Assembly: GCF_042477335.2 (NCBI RefSeq)
Contig: NC_091247.1
Span: 5,912,501 to 5,976,500, forward strand
From: Ovis canadensis
Lineage: Eukaryota > Chordata > Mammalia > Artiodactyla > Bovidae
Direction of reading: 5' to 3'
Length of the DNA stretch: 64,000 nucleotides
The position numbers were made by a program, and so were the translations under genes. Under the pieces are notes generated by a model. That model was given only the letters and a program-made list of their open reading frames with translations. It ran no database searches and was not told where the DNA came from. Within the stretch, counting starts at the first letter, position 1. The number at the start of each line of letters is the position of its first letter. This document shows positions 12,156 to 23,391 of the stretch, piece after piece.

Positions 12156-13500
12156 AACCCACACGCTTATGGTTAACCTACAACAAAGGCGGCAAGAATA
12201 TACAATAGAAAAAGACAGTCTTTTCAATAACTGGTATACTCAGAAAACATGTAAAAGAATATAATTAGAACATTTTTCACATAATATACAAAAATAAACT
12301 CAAAATGGATTAAAGACCTAAATGTAAGATCAGAAACTATAAAACTCCTTGAAAACATAGGCACAACATTCTTTAACATAAATTGTAGGTAGTTTTTTGG
12401 ATCTGTTTCTAAGGCAAGAAACAAAAGCAGACATAAACAAATGGGACCTAATTAAGCTTAAAGGCTCTCGCACAACAAAAGAAACCAGTGACAGCATGAG
12501 AGGACAGCCTGCAGAAAGAGAGAAAATACTTGCAAATGATATGACTGATAAGGGGTTAATATCCAAAATATATAAACAGCTAATAAAACGCATTATCAAA
12601 AAGAAAAACATTAGAAAATGGGATGAGAGAGTGAATAAACATTTTTTTTTTCCTAAAGAAAACATATAGACACATGAAAAGATGTTCAACATCACTAATC
12701 AACAGGGAAATGCAAATCAAGACCACAGTGAGCGACCACCTCACACCTGTCGGATGACTATCACCCAAAAGACCACAAGTAACAAATGCTGGCAAGGATG
12801 TGGAGAAAGGGAACCCTGGCCACTGTCAACGGGAATGTAACTGGCCACGATAGAAACCAACGTGCAGGTTCCTCAAAAGCCGAAAACAGTCACCACAGGA
12901 TCCAGTGATTCCACTCCTACGTCTATATCCAGAGAAAACAAAAACACTAATTCAAATAGATACATGCACCCCAGTGCTCACAGCAGCAGTATCTGCGACA
13001 GCCAAGATATGAGAGCAACCCAAGCGTCCATCACAGAAGAGTGGGTAAAGAAGGTGTGAGACACACACACACACGTGGACACACACATACATAACGTACG
13101 GTGGAGCACCACTAAGCCATAAAGAAGAATGAAATTCCGCCATTTGCAAGGACATGGATAGACCTGGAGGGTATCAGTTCAGTTCAGTCACTCAGTCGTG
13201 TCTGACTCTTTGCGACCCCATGAATCGCAGCACGCCAGGCCTCCCTGTTCATCACCATCTCCCGGAGTTCACTCAGACTCATGTCCATCGAGTCCGTGAT
13301 GCCCTCCAGCCGTCTCATCCTCGGTCGTCCCTTTCTCCAACTGCCCCCAATCCCTCCCAACATCAGAGTCTTTCATGCTTAGTGAAATGTCAGATAAAGA
13401 CAAATACTATATGTTATCACTTATACGTGGAATCTAAATAATAAAACAAGCAAATGAATCTAACAGAAAAAAGAAGGGGGAGGCTGAGGGAAACAGGACT
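12156..13500 (+). mobile_element. L1 ORF2 3' region
   Basis: A long L1 stretch: ATACAATAGAAAAAGACAGT, AAAAATAAACTCAAAATGGA, ATGGGACCTAATTAAGCTTA, then ACATGAAAAGATGTTCAACA and the terminal ORF2 text. Many stops. Interrupted by a BovB tail at 13175-13371. Confidence 0.8.
13175..13371 (-). mobile_element. BovB 3' fragment inserted in L1
   Basis: Starts CAGTTCAGTTCAGTCACTCA and ends near CATCAGAGTCTTTCATG. It splits the L1 text between GACCTGGAGGGTATCA and TGCTTAGTGAAATG. Confidence 0.8.
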
Positions 13501-13794
13501 ACAAAACAGGAGAAGAAGATGGAAGTGAGAGGTTGGAGGGATCTGAGGAAGGAGTTAAAAGCCAAGGCTCGCTGGTGGCCTCTAGAAACTGGAAGAGGCA
13601 AGGAAGAGGTTCTTCCCTTGAACCTTGGAAGGGGCAAGGCCCTGCCGACACAATGACTTCAGCCCAGCAGTAGTAGTCTCAGATTTCTAATTTCTAAAGC
13701 AGTGGGGAAAGAAATTTCTCTTGCTTGTGGTAATTTGTTATAGCATTCATAGGAAACTAACATGCCATGTGAATTGAAAGCTTATGTTCCCATT
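13501..13794. other. Unassigned, possibly old repeat
   Basis: AAGAAATTTCTCTTGCTTGT with TAATTTGTTATAGCATTCAT resembles the end of an ancient mammalian repeat. The family is not determined. Confidence 0.35.
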
Positions 13795-14250
13795 AAAAAC
13801 TGTACCCAGAGGTTTATAACAACTCTGTTCATACGCATCAGTAGCTGGAAATGACCCCAATGGCCTTCAACTGATGAATGAATAAGCACACCGTGGTAAT
13901 GGGCACAACAGACTACTACTCAGTAATGAAAAGGAACAGACTAGTGCTAGTCGCAACACTTGGACGCGTCTCAAAGGTGTTATGCTCAGTGAAAGAAGTC
14001 AGTCTTCAAAGGTTATACACTGCATGGTTCCATTGATGTGGCATTCTCAGAAAGACAAAACGCAGAGACGACAACAGATCAGCGGTTGCCAGCGGCTAAG
14101 GAGGGAGGGAGGGAGCGACTGCAAAGGACTCGCATGAGGAAGGTTACTGGGGCTGTGAAAGCATTTTGTGTCCTGTTGTCGTGGGTGGTAGTTATTTATA
14201 GTTTATTCTGCATCTTCCCTCCGCATCTTCTGTAATTAAATCAGCACTAA
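13795..14250 (+). mobile_element. Older L1 fragment
   Basis: ACCCAGAGGTTTATAACAAC, CAACTGATGAATGAATAAGC and CAGATCAGCGGTTGCCAGCG match the ORF2-end/3' UTR region of old mammalian L1 elements. Confidence 0.55.
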
Positions 14251-14635
14251 CGCAGTAATAAAGAATTAAATAACTTTTGAGCCCAAAGCACTCTCCAAAG
14301 ACATTTGGGTCAGCCCACACTCACTATGCAACTAAACATAAGCCTAAGGACCATAAAGCCAAAAACTAATTCTGTATTGGAAGAGCCTCAAAGAAATTCA
14401 CCTCTTCCCTTCATCCTATGGTAGATGAAGATGCTGGTGAAAAATAACTTGGCTAAATAGCATAAGAATGGAGGAAGCTGAAAGCAAGGGCCTGGAAAAC
14501 CAGTTGCCAAATAACCAGCAGAGTGTAGGCTTTACTTCAAATTCCTACAGACTTCTTTAAATTGACAAATGCCTAGAAAGTCATGAGGAGAATCAGCCAT
14601 CACAACAACACAAAGAAAGAATGCAAATACTCTGG
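14251..14635. other. Unassigned intronic sequence
   Basis: No recognised gene or repeat. Confidence 0.4.
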
Positions 14636-14716
14636 TGTGTGTGTGCTAAGCTGCTTCACTCATGTCGAACTCTCTGCAACCCTATGGACTGCAGCCCCCC
14701 AGGCTCTGGTAGACCA
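14636..14716 (-). mobile_element. Bov-tA/BovB tail fragment
   Basis: GCTTCACTCATGTCGAACTC then TCTGCAACCCTATGGACTGC is the reversed SINE tail, diverged. Confidence 0.6.
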
Positions 14717-14865
14717 CTAAATTCCTTAGGCTTTTACCCATGCAAGAAATCTTTCTGACCAAGGAAAATTGAAGGCTTGCAGGGTTGCTTAAAAACCTCA
14801 GAACTTAATCTCTAGCAAACTAACCACAATATATGAATATAAATATTTTTAAAATTGTTTTATTA

Positions 14866-14998
14866 TCCTTATTTTTATTTATTTATTTTGGCCGTGCTGC
14901 GTGGCTTGTACGATCTCAGTTCCCCGACCAGGGGTCAAACTCATGCCCCCCTACACTGGAAGCACAGTCTCAACCACTGGACCGCCTGGGAAGTCCCT
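14866..14998 (-). mobile_element. Short CHR SINE
   Basis: TTTTGGCCGTGCTGCGTGGC through CAACCACTGGACCGCCTGGG and AAGTCCC, the reverse complement of a short CHR SINE. Confidence 0.75.
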
Positions 14999-15619
14999 AT
15001 CCACAATACGTTACATGAAACTGTGCCTCCTGAATCTACAAAGGTTCACAAATAAAAACCTATGCAGACTCTGACAAAAGGGCTGAAAAAAAAATGTGTG
15101 CGAAATGACAGGCAGTAGATTCAAGGGTTAGATAACTGTCCTGAAGAAATAAGAAACTACGGGAGGGAAAGAAAAAGAGGCATCTGGTCAGCAGCAAGAA
15201 CGGCCCGAAGGCCCAAACGACAAGGAAATCCTCAGGGCAGGTGATTAGAGGCACACATTTCAAGGAGCAGGAATGGAAAGATCTCTACAGCTCACATCCT
15301 CCAACCACCCTGAAGGAAGTACTTTAATAAAAAAAAGTATTTACAGTTTAAGCAGGGGTTTTCTTGAGAATTCTCTTGAGGCACTGCATTCCAGTGTCAC
15401 TGTGTGTTCAGGTATAACCCATGGATTTTACAGATAATCCGTAATTACCAACACTGTGCAATCTTGTCTCTGGCGAGCTGCTCATCACAACATTACCACT
15501 ACTAGTGTTTCTTTCTTAATTTTCCTCTAGTTTAGTCCTTTTGGGCCTGATCCTTATTACTGACAGGTATATGATTCTAGAATTATAAATAATAAGAGCA
15601 GCAATAATTAACATTTGTT
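14999..15619. other. Unassigned intronic sequence
   Basis: AT-rich sequence without a recognisable element or exon. Confidence 0.4.
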
Positions 15620-15630
15620 AGAGGCTAAGT

Positions 15631-16067
15631 AGTCATGTTTTTCCAGTAGTCATGTATGGAAGTGAGAGTTGGACTCTAAAGAAAGCTCAGCGCCGAAGAA
15701 TTGATGCTTTTGAACTGTGGTGTTGGAAAAGACTCTTGAGAGTCCCTTGGACTGCAAGGAGATCCAACCAGTCCATCCTAAATGAAATCAGTCCTGAATG
15801 TTCATTGGAAGGACTGATGCTGAAGCTGAAACTCCAATACTTTGGCCACCTGATGCAAAGACCTGAGTCATTTGAAAAGACCCTGATGCTGGGAAACATT
15901 GAAGGTGAGAGGAGAACAGGACGACAGAGGATGAGACGGTTGGATGGTATCACCGACTCAATGGACAGGAGTTTAAGTAAACTCCAGGAGTTGGTGATGG
16001 ACAGGGAGGCCTGGCGTGCTGCAATCCATGGGGTCGAAGAGTCAGACATGACCGAGTGACTGAACTG
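15631..16067 (+). mobile_element. BovB 3' fragment with perfect target-site duplication
   Basis: Begins within the BovB thumb/3' region (CAGTAGTCATGTATGGAAGT) and ends CGAGTGACTGAACTG. Flanked by an 11-bp perfect duplication AGAGGCTAAGT at 15620-15630 and 16068-16078. The internal frame still reads 135 residues of the RT C-terminal part but cannot encode an active enzyme. Confidence 0.95.
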
Positions 16068-16078
16068 AGAGGCTAAGT

Positions 16079-16204
16079 GCCAGGCTTTGTTAGACTTTTT
16101 ATTATCTCATTTAATTCTCCCATCAACAGTACAATCAAGGGGAGTACTACGATTCCAATTTTGCAAATCAGGAACCAGAGACTCTGAGAAGTTAAAAAGA
16201 CTCG
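16079..16204. mobile_element. Probable MIR remnant split by BovB
   Basis: Text on both sides of the BovB insertion (CAGCAATAATTAACATTTGT before; TTATTATCTCATTTAATTCT after) together resembles a MIR core. Confidence 0.4.
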
Positions 16205-16557
16205 CTGGGTCTCCCTGGCGGCTCAGTGGTCAAGAATCCACTGCCAGTGCAGGAGACATGGGTTCGATCCCTGGTCCAGGAAGGTCCCACATGCTTTGGC
16301 ACAACAAAGCCTGTGCACCACAACTACCGAGCCTGTGCTCTAGAGCCCGGGAGCCATAGTCACTGAAGCCCTCGCGCCCCAGAACGTGTGCTCCGCAAAA
16401 GAGAGAGGCCACCACGACTAGAAGCCCATGCACCACAACTGAAGCAGCGTCTGCTCTCCACAACTAAAGAAAAGCCCGAGCAGCAGTGAAGGCCCAGCCC
16501 AGCCAAAAACAAATAAATACAATTGTAAATATATACACTTAAAAAAAAAAAAAAAAC
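16205..16557 (+). mobile_element. CHR-type SINE with A-rich tail
   Basis: Begins GGGTCTCCCTGGCGGCTCAG, passes ACATGGGTTCGATCCCTGGT, has the CHR body (GCACCACAACTACCGAGCCT) and ends in an A-run at 16542-16557. Confidence 0.78.
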
Positions 16558-16569
16558 ACTTGCTGTATT

Positions 16570-17635
16570 GCTCAGTTCAGTTCAGTCACTCGGTCATGTC
16601 CGAATCTTTGCAACCCCATGGACTGCAGCACGCCAGGCTTCCCTGTCCATCACCAACTCCCAGAGCCTACTAAAAAACTCCATTGAGTTTTTATTGTCCA
16701 TTGAGTCAGAGATGCCATCCAACCATCTCATGCTCTGTCATCCCCTTCTCCTCCTGCCTTCAATCCTTCCCAGCACCAGGGTCTTTTCCAATGAGTCGGT
16801 TCTTTGCATCAGGTGACCAAGGGATTGGAGCTTCAGCTTCAGCCCTTCCAATGAATATGCAGGACTGATTTCCAACAGGATGGACTGGTTGGATCTCCTT
16901 GCAGTCCAAGGGACTCTCAAGAGTCTTATCCATCACCACAGTTCAAAAACATCAATTCTTTGGTGCTCAGCTTTCTTTAGAGTCTAACTCTCACGTCCAT
17001 ACATGACTGCTGGAAAAACCATAGCTTTGACTAGAGAGACCTTTGTTAGTAAAGTAATGTCTCTGCTTTTTAATATGCTGTCTAGGTTGTTCAGGAGAAG
17101 GCAATGGCACCCCACTCCAGTACTCTTACCTGGAAAACCCCATAGACGGAGGAGCCTCGAGGGCTGCAGTCCATGGGGTCGCTGAGGGTCGGACACACGG
17201 AGCGACTTCACTTTCACTTTTCACTTTCCTGCATTGGAGAAGGAAATGGCAACCCACTCCAGTGTTCTTGCCTGGAGAATCCCAGGGACGGGGGAGCCTG
17301 GTGGGCTGCCGTCTATGGGGTCGCACAGAGTCGGACACGACTGAAGCAACTTAGCAGCAGCAGCAGTAGGTTGGTCATAGCTTTTCTTCCAAGGAGCAAG
17401 TGTCTTTTAATTTCATGGCTGCAGTCACCATCTGCAGTGACTTTGGAGCCCCAAAACATAAAGTCTCTCACTGTTTCCACTGTTTCCCCATCTATTTGCC
17501 ATGAAGTGATGGGACCGGATGCCATGATCTTAGTTTTCTGAATGCTGAGTTTTAAGCCAACTTTTCCACTCTCCTCTTTCACTTTCATCAAGAGGCTCTG
17601 TAGTTCTTTGCTAGTACCGAGCAAAACGTGTAGCA
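16570..17635 (-). mobile_element. BovB LINE 3' region, interrupted
   Basis: Minus-strand BovB from about CTCTTGATGAAAGTGAAAGA (17590) to the terminal CTGAACTGAACTGAG. It is split by a Bov-tA pair at 17090-17366. Confidence 0.88.
17090..17366 (+). mobile_element. Bov-tA pair nested in BovB
   Basis: Two consecutive headless SINE units (GAGAAGGCAATGGCACCCCA and GAGAAGGAAATGGCAACCCA). Flanked by TAGGTTG at 17083-17089 and 17367-17373; removing the insert restores the BovB text TCTAGGTTGGTCATAGC. Confidence 0.9.
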
Positions 17636-17639
17636 CAGA

Positions 17640-18035
17640 GGATGTCCTCAGCTAGTATCAACTACACCAATGCTGGTGTCGGCAGTCACACTGCTCGTAA
17701 GTGGTAAACAGGAATCTGAATTCAGAAAAAAGCATGATTTCAGTATCACCCTTATCTCCCTGTTGGAACAAGGAGGCAGACACAGAAGCAGGAACCTGTC
17801 AAGGTACAAAAGAGCCCCTGTGTATTCCACAGTCTGTACTTTCACTTCTGGGAAGGCTTGATTCAACATATACTCTCATTCTCTGAAGCCTTACTTTCCC
17901 AGGTTCACTTTAATTTATTAACTTAATCTTCAATTTCTCTTTCAAAAACAGAACCAGCCACAATCAAACAAGAAAGAGTTTAATAATTAGACAATACGGG
18001 GAGTTTTAGGAGATCAAAAATGCCACAAATTTCAG
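17640..18035. other. Unassigned intronic sequence
   Basis: No recognised element or coding exon. Confidence 0.4.
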
Positions 18036-18165
18036 GATTCCCCTGGTGGACTAGCGGTTTTAAGACTCCATACTTCCAATGCATGGGGTACAGGTTCCAT
18101 CCCTTGGCAGGGGGAACTAAGATCCCCATGTAGCAGAGTGTGGCCAAAAAAAAAAAAAAAAAGAA
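18036..18165 (+). mobile_element. Short CHR SINE with poly(A)
   Basis: GGATTCCCCTGGTGGACTAG through GGGGGAACTAAGATCCCCAT and TGGCC, followed by an A-run. Confidence 0.78.
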
Positions 18166-18636
18166 AGGAAAAAAGGGCCAATTTCAACGCTGATAAACAT
18201 TTTCCATATGCATTTCAAAGAACAAGAGCTAAAGTCTGTTCTCAAAAGAGTTCAGGCTGAAATCTGAGGGAAAGAGCTTCAGAATGGTCAACATAAATGT
18301 GAAAGTCATTTCCCCCTCACTCCGGGAGTTTCCATTTCCTATTGTGAGCCAGAATTCGCAGGCAGAAGGGAGGAAGGGAGAAACAAGGAGGTATCAAGAG
18401 TTATGCTGTTGTTTATTTTTTTTTTCTTTCTACAGAAAAATGCAAACCAAAACTGCAGGGTGGTCTATTAGGCAGGCCAGTCTAAGCCACCTACACACCA
18501 GACAATTAAAAGGTCCTAAGGAAGGGAGAGTACCTTCTCACCTCCCGACCTTTATTCTTGCCCACTTTTGTCTCTGTAAAAGCAAACAAGTGAAAACAAT
18601 TCAACTCTAACACAACTTCAGCAAAAGAAATAAAAT
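18166..18636. other. Unassigned intronic sequence
   Basis: Unique-looking; a T/C-rich tract at 18412-18432. Confidence 0.35.
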
Positions 18637-18676
18637 GAATATATATATATGTATAATATGTATATACATATATACC
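18637..18676. repeat. AT-rich simple repeat (TATATG/TATATA)
   Basis: Alternating TA with occasional G and C. Confidence 0.85.
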
Positions 18677-18717
18677 GTTTACCTGCTCAATTTTTAGATA
18701 AGAGTACATAATTTTTC

Positions 18718-18986
18718 ACAAAAATAGGCTGCTTCACTATATAATGGGAACCACCAGAAGTTTCTGAGCTACAAAGCGCCAGATTGTACCTTAGCACAAG
18801 GGCTCTGGTGTTATTTGGGAACTATAATTTGTTGGCTCAAAAATTTTTGAGAGATAAAGGTATGTGATATTTTACAAAAATAGAGACTGCTGCTCCACAT
18901 AATAGGAACCACCAGAAGGCTTTAAGCTACAACACCCCACACTTAGATTGTTCTTTAGTGTAAGGGCTCTGGCATTATTTGGTAAC
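18718..18986. repeat. Diverged local duplication, two units about 155 bp apart
   Basis: Unit 1 (18718-18823) and unit 2 (18874-18986) share ACAAAAATAG, GAACCACCAGAAG, GAGCTAC/AAGCTAC, AAGGGCTCTGG and TTATTTGG-AACT in order. They may belong to an unrecognised interspersed repeat or be a local tandem duplication. Confidence 0.75.
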
Positions 18987-19011
18987 TTTTAAAAATAATA
19001 ATATGCCAGGT

Positions 19012-19192
19012 GGGAGGTGGGGTTCAGGCTGTGTGTCGGGGGACACATGTATACCTGTGGTTGACTGACATTGATGTATGGCAAAAACCATCACAGTATT
19101 GTAATTATTCTCCAATTAAAATAAATTAATTGAGAAAAAGAATACACTTAGTCATAAATTGTAAAAAAAAAAAAAAAATTAAAAAAAGTAAC
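19012..19192 (+). mobile_element. Ruminant L1 3' end with A-rich tail
   Basis: GGTGGGAGGTGGGGTTCAGG, ACACATGTATACCTGTGG, TGATGTATGGCAAAAACCAT and CTCCAATTAAAATAAATTAA, then A-runs. Confidence 0.6.
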
Positions 19193-20587
19193 ACAGCAAG
19201 GGCTCTGCATGGTGCTTTGCACAGAGAAAGCACTACCGGGGCAGGTGCAACAGGTAAGGGGTATATGACAACACCTGGTGTCCAAGCCTCCACTTCACCT
19301 AACGCCCTTTTGCTGAAATAGGACTCAGTCTCCAGCCAGGGGAGAAACGGTTTGGCATGTAGTCATCCGGCCTTCTCAGAAGTCTGTCTAAGTGCACTGC
19401 ATTGGTTAATGACTGAAAAGCCCCAGTGTGCGTCCTGTCTGACTCACTGCTGAGCGCACAGCCTCAAAATGACTGACATCCACGCAGCTGGAGACATCCC
19501 ACATACGTGGGAAAGAGAACTGTTATCCCTCACAGATGGCCCTCCTTTGAGTTCAGCCCAAACCAAAGACAACCAGAGAGTACACGTGACCCTGTAACCT
19601 TAGTAGGCCTAGGAATGAGCACCGCACCACAACAGAGGGCCCAGGCGATGGGGCTGGCGACTGCTCTGCTAAGGGCATGGAAGGTCTGGGTCCGACTTAT
19701 TGCAGCCCCCAGAGCCCTGGCACTATGCGGTGGCCAAGCAGCTGGGCGTCGCCAATCCAACAAACCTACTTTATCCCTTTTCTTAGGCTCTCATCCAATT
19801 TCCTTTTCGCTACATTTTCCTTACCCTGTTCTTGTTTTTCTCTGTGCTGGATTGTAAATGGCTGAGGACACGGGTGGTCTTGCCCTCTTCCGTGTAACCC
19901 ACAGTTCTTGGCCAACACAGGCACTCTGGTGGGCTCACAGGTCTCCCATGGCATCTGTGGGAGCAGGCAGCCCCACGACCAGCAACCACACAGAGCAGCC
20001 GCCCACTTAGCTTAGGAACTTTGTACCTATGCACAGAAAAGGAGCCAATTTCCAGTTCTTTCCAGCCCTGCAATTCAAGGACATCCCAGGTGCAAGGACA
20101 TGGCTCTTTGGGTTGTGTTATCTGTGGCCATTCATTATGGGATTCATTATGAATTTACTGGTAAGTCCTCCCACAAGCCAATTTAAACAAAACCTTCATT
20201 TCAATTAAAGAATCATGTGTTACTGACTCCACTGACTCACTATCTACGTCATGATCACACATTCTTACAGAACAATGATGTGAACTTAGAAAGTCATACA
20301 GAGTTTGATCAACTTACAGAATCCATCCCATAACCATGACTTCATAATTTGGAAACACTAACCCCAATGCACCCTGAAAACTGTCGTAGGACACCTACAT
20401 TTTTCTTACTTTGATCACGTATTACTTGTCCCAGGAGAGCATTAATTTTGCATTTGAACAATGCTGACTGAACTTTAAATTACTTCTTTGAATAATTTAC
20501 AGAAATATATGTTGTTTTTGTAAAAAAAAAAAAAAGTAGCTATTTTTAAAGTACTACATCTTATATTTCCTGAAGGCACTTCTCTGT
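19193..20587. other. Unassigned intronic sequence
   Basis: About 1.4 kb with no recognised transposon; open frames on both strands are unsupported. Possible target for conservation analysis. Confidence 0.4.
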
Positions 20588-20956
20588 CATGTCGTTGTTG
20601 ATGTTGTTCAGTCGCTAGGTTGTGTCCAACTTTTTGCAGTCCTATGAACTGCAGCACGCCAGGCTTCCCTGTCCTTCACTGTCTCCTGGAGTTTGCTCAA
20701 AGTCATGTCCATTGAGCTGGTGATGCCACCCAGCCGTCTCATCCTCTGTCACCCCCCTTCTCCTCCTGCCCTCAATCTTTCCCAGCATCAGGGTCATTTC
20801 TAGTGAGTCAGCTCCTCTTTGTTATCAGGTGGCCAAAGTATTGGAGCTTCAGCATCATTCCTTCCAATGAATATTCAGGGTTGATTTCTTTTAAGATTGA
20901 CTGGTGTGATCTCCTTGCAGTCCAAGGGACTCTTAAGAGTCTTCTCCAGCACCACA
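20588..20956 (-). mobile_element. BovB 3' fragment
   Basis: GTTGTTCAGTCGCTAGGTTG through CAGTCCAAGGGACTCTTAAG, the reversed BovB 3' end, about 10 percent diverged by eye. Confidence 0.87.
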
Positions 20957-22222
20957 ACCTCAGCTATTTCTCTGTTATGCCCACATCTTAATTAAACTTT
21001 TTTCAAAAATAAGAGCCCTAAAAAAAAAAAATCAGGAAATGCTATGCATTTAACTGACAATGACATGATGGCATGATCGTAGATTAGGACAAAGCCAAGG
21101 CAGGTGCTACTAATTAAACATCATATGTCATGGCTTAGCCAAAGTAAGACAAGGCTATACAGGCAGCTTCCTGCTAACGCATAACAGAAGAAACGCACTT
21201 TTGTATTTCAAGAGCTCCATTTTCCCTACTAGGCTGAAAAGGCTTACATATCACCAATGAAACACACATTTTTCTAAGGATAAAAGCTTTTCCTTACCGT
21301 GTAGCCACTGAACAATATATTTTGTTTTGAATAATGGTGGGGAGGGGTGGTGGTGGTGGAGAGTAATAACTGTCACTATTACTTTTAACAGCACGATTTA
21401 ACATTTTTCTGTTATCCTTCACCCACGCAGACCACCTGATCCCAGCAACTACCTCAGATGTGCTTCTCAAAACAAACCTGCCAAATGTGCTAATAATGAT
21501 CACTTCTTAGTTTCCATGTTTTCCTTGCTGTTAAAAGTATCTGAAACTGTAGTTGTATTAAATAACTTAATGTATCACAAGGGACTGGACTAGTACCTGA
21601 ATGTACTCATCAAATGTCGCCAGTTACTACTGTGGAAGGAAGGGCAATTGAAAGATAAACATTATTGTGACATTTCTTTCCCCTTCGGCAATGTTCTGAC
21701 TGTATCTTACACTTTGAGGTTCTTTGCATTATGACTGTATCTGGTTTTCCAACTGTCATCTCTCAGGAACAGATAGTGTGGTGAGGCAGAAGCAGTTTTA
21801 ATATTTAGACAAGAGTGGTCACCAGCAGGCCTCAAGGAAGACACTGAAAATGAGCTGAGTCTTTGACCAGTCTTTACCCTGGGTACTCAGCACGCTTTAC
21901 CATGTGGCTTCCATGTAAAACAGTCCGGAACAAACACAACACCTCCTTAAGCCAGAGGTCCTGTGTTCTTTAAACTGACCCGGAGCTCAGCACATTAGCT
22001 GGGGTGCTGACCACAGGAACAGCCAAGCACAGGAGGGTCAGGCACCGTGCCAGGGCTGGCACTGGCTGGCCCAGTCAGTCTCCCAAGAAGTGGCAGTAGC
22101 CAGGCCGCACTACCAACCCAGGACTGGGTTTAAAGGCAATAAAAATAACCTATTATCTTTAACAAAGCAGTGCTGTAACAAGGCAGTCCAGCAATACACT
22201 TCAGGGATACAATTAGTACAGT
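20957..22222. other. Unassigned intronic sequence
   Basis: No exon or named repeat; a G/T-rich tract at 21330-21363. Confidence 0.4.
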
Positions 22223-22234
22223 GTGGTAGGGAGA

Positions 22235-22773
22235 GGGACAGTCGCTCAGTCGCGTCTGATTCTTTGCGACCCCATGGTCTATACAGTCCATGGAATTCTC
22301 CAGGCCAGAATACTGGAGTGGGTAGCCTTTACCTTCTCCAGGGGATCTTCCCAACTCAGGGATCAAACCCAGGTCTCCTGCATTGCAGGCAAATTCTTTA
22401 CCAGCTGAGCCACAAGGAAAGCCCAAGAATACTGGAGTGAGTAGCCTATCCCTTCTCCAGCGGATCTTCCCAACTCAGGAAGGAATCGAACCAGGGTCTC
22501 CTGCATTGCAAGTGGATTCTCTACCAACTGCGCTATCAGGGAAGCCCAAATATGTGAAAGTCTCTCAGTCGTGCCTGACTCTTTGAAACCACATGGACTA
22601 TACAGTCCATGGACTTCTCTAGGCCAGAATAATGGAGTGGGTAGCCTTTCCCTTCTCCAGGGCATCTTCCCAACCTATGGATTGAACCAGGTCTCCTGCA
22701 TTGCTTGTGAATTCTTTTTTTTAACTTATTTTTGCAGGTGGATTCTTTACCAGCTGAGTCACAAGGGAAGTCC
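22235..22773 (-). mobile_element. Trimeric Bov-tA SINE bounded by one target-site duplication
   Basis: Three reversed SINE units in a row (about 22235-22424, 22425-22549 and 22550-22773). The whole array, not each unit, is bounded by the perfect 12-bp repeat GTGGTAGGGAGA (22223-22234 and 22774-22785). Confidence 0.92.
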
Positions 22774-22854
22774 GTGGTAGGGAGAAGCATCCTTATGAGA
22801 CAGAATTTTGCCAGTTTCACAAAACATAAAAACAAGTGTGAAAGTAGAATACAA

Positions 22855-23067
22855 ACGCAGAAGTGAAGCCACTCAGTCGTGTCTGACTCTTTGTGACCCC
22901 ATGGACTGTAGCCTGCCGAGCTCCTCCAACCATGGGATTTTCCAGGCGAGAGTACTGGGGTGCATTGCCATTTCCTTCTCTAGGGAATCTTCCTGATCCA
23001 GGGATCAAACCCAGGTCTCCCAAATTGCAGGCAGACTCTTTACTGTCTGAGCCACCAGGGAATCCAT
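22855..23067 (-). mobile_element. Bov-tA SINE
   Basis: CACTCAGTCGTGTCTGACTC through GTCTGAGCCACCAGGGAATC. Confidence 0.92.
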
Positions 23068-23175
23068 AAGACTAATAAATCTGCCATTTTTCTTTCAAAA
23101 AATGGCAAGGTGAAATAACCTTAAAATGTACTGCCTTTTCAGCGAGAACACCGGTGGTATAAGTCATAGGAAAGC

Positions 23176-23391
23176 GCAGGCGTGCTCAGCTGTGTCTGAC
23201 TCTTTGCGACCCCATGGACTGTAGCCCACCAGGCTCCTCTGATCGGGGGACTTCCCAGACAAGAGTACTGGAGTGGGTTGCCATTTCTTTCTCCAGGGGG
23301 TCTTCCCAACCCAGGGATCAAACCCTCCTATCTCCTGTGTCTCCTGCACTGTCCGGTGAATTCTTCACCACTGCGCCACCTGGGAAGCCCA
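23176..23391 (-). mobile_element. Bov-tA SINE
   Basis: GCTCAGCTGTGTCTGACTCT through CGCCACCTGGGAAGCCC, with the BovB-type TCTCCTGTGTCTCCTGCACT middle. Confidence 0.92.

Noticed and set aside
15652-16059. 135-codon reverse-transcriptase-like frame
   Set aside because: A 5'-truncated BovB fragment with a target-site duplication, not a cellular gene and not able to encode an active enzyme.
22235-23391. Closely spaced direct repeats that might suggest an array such as CRISPR or a satellite
   Set aside because: They are Bov-tA SINE copies of about 200 bp in a mammalian genome, without short spacers.
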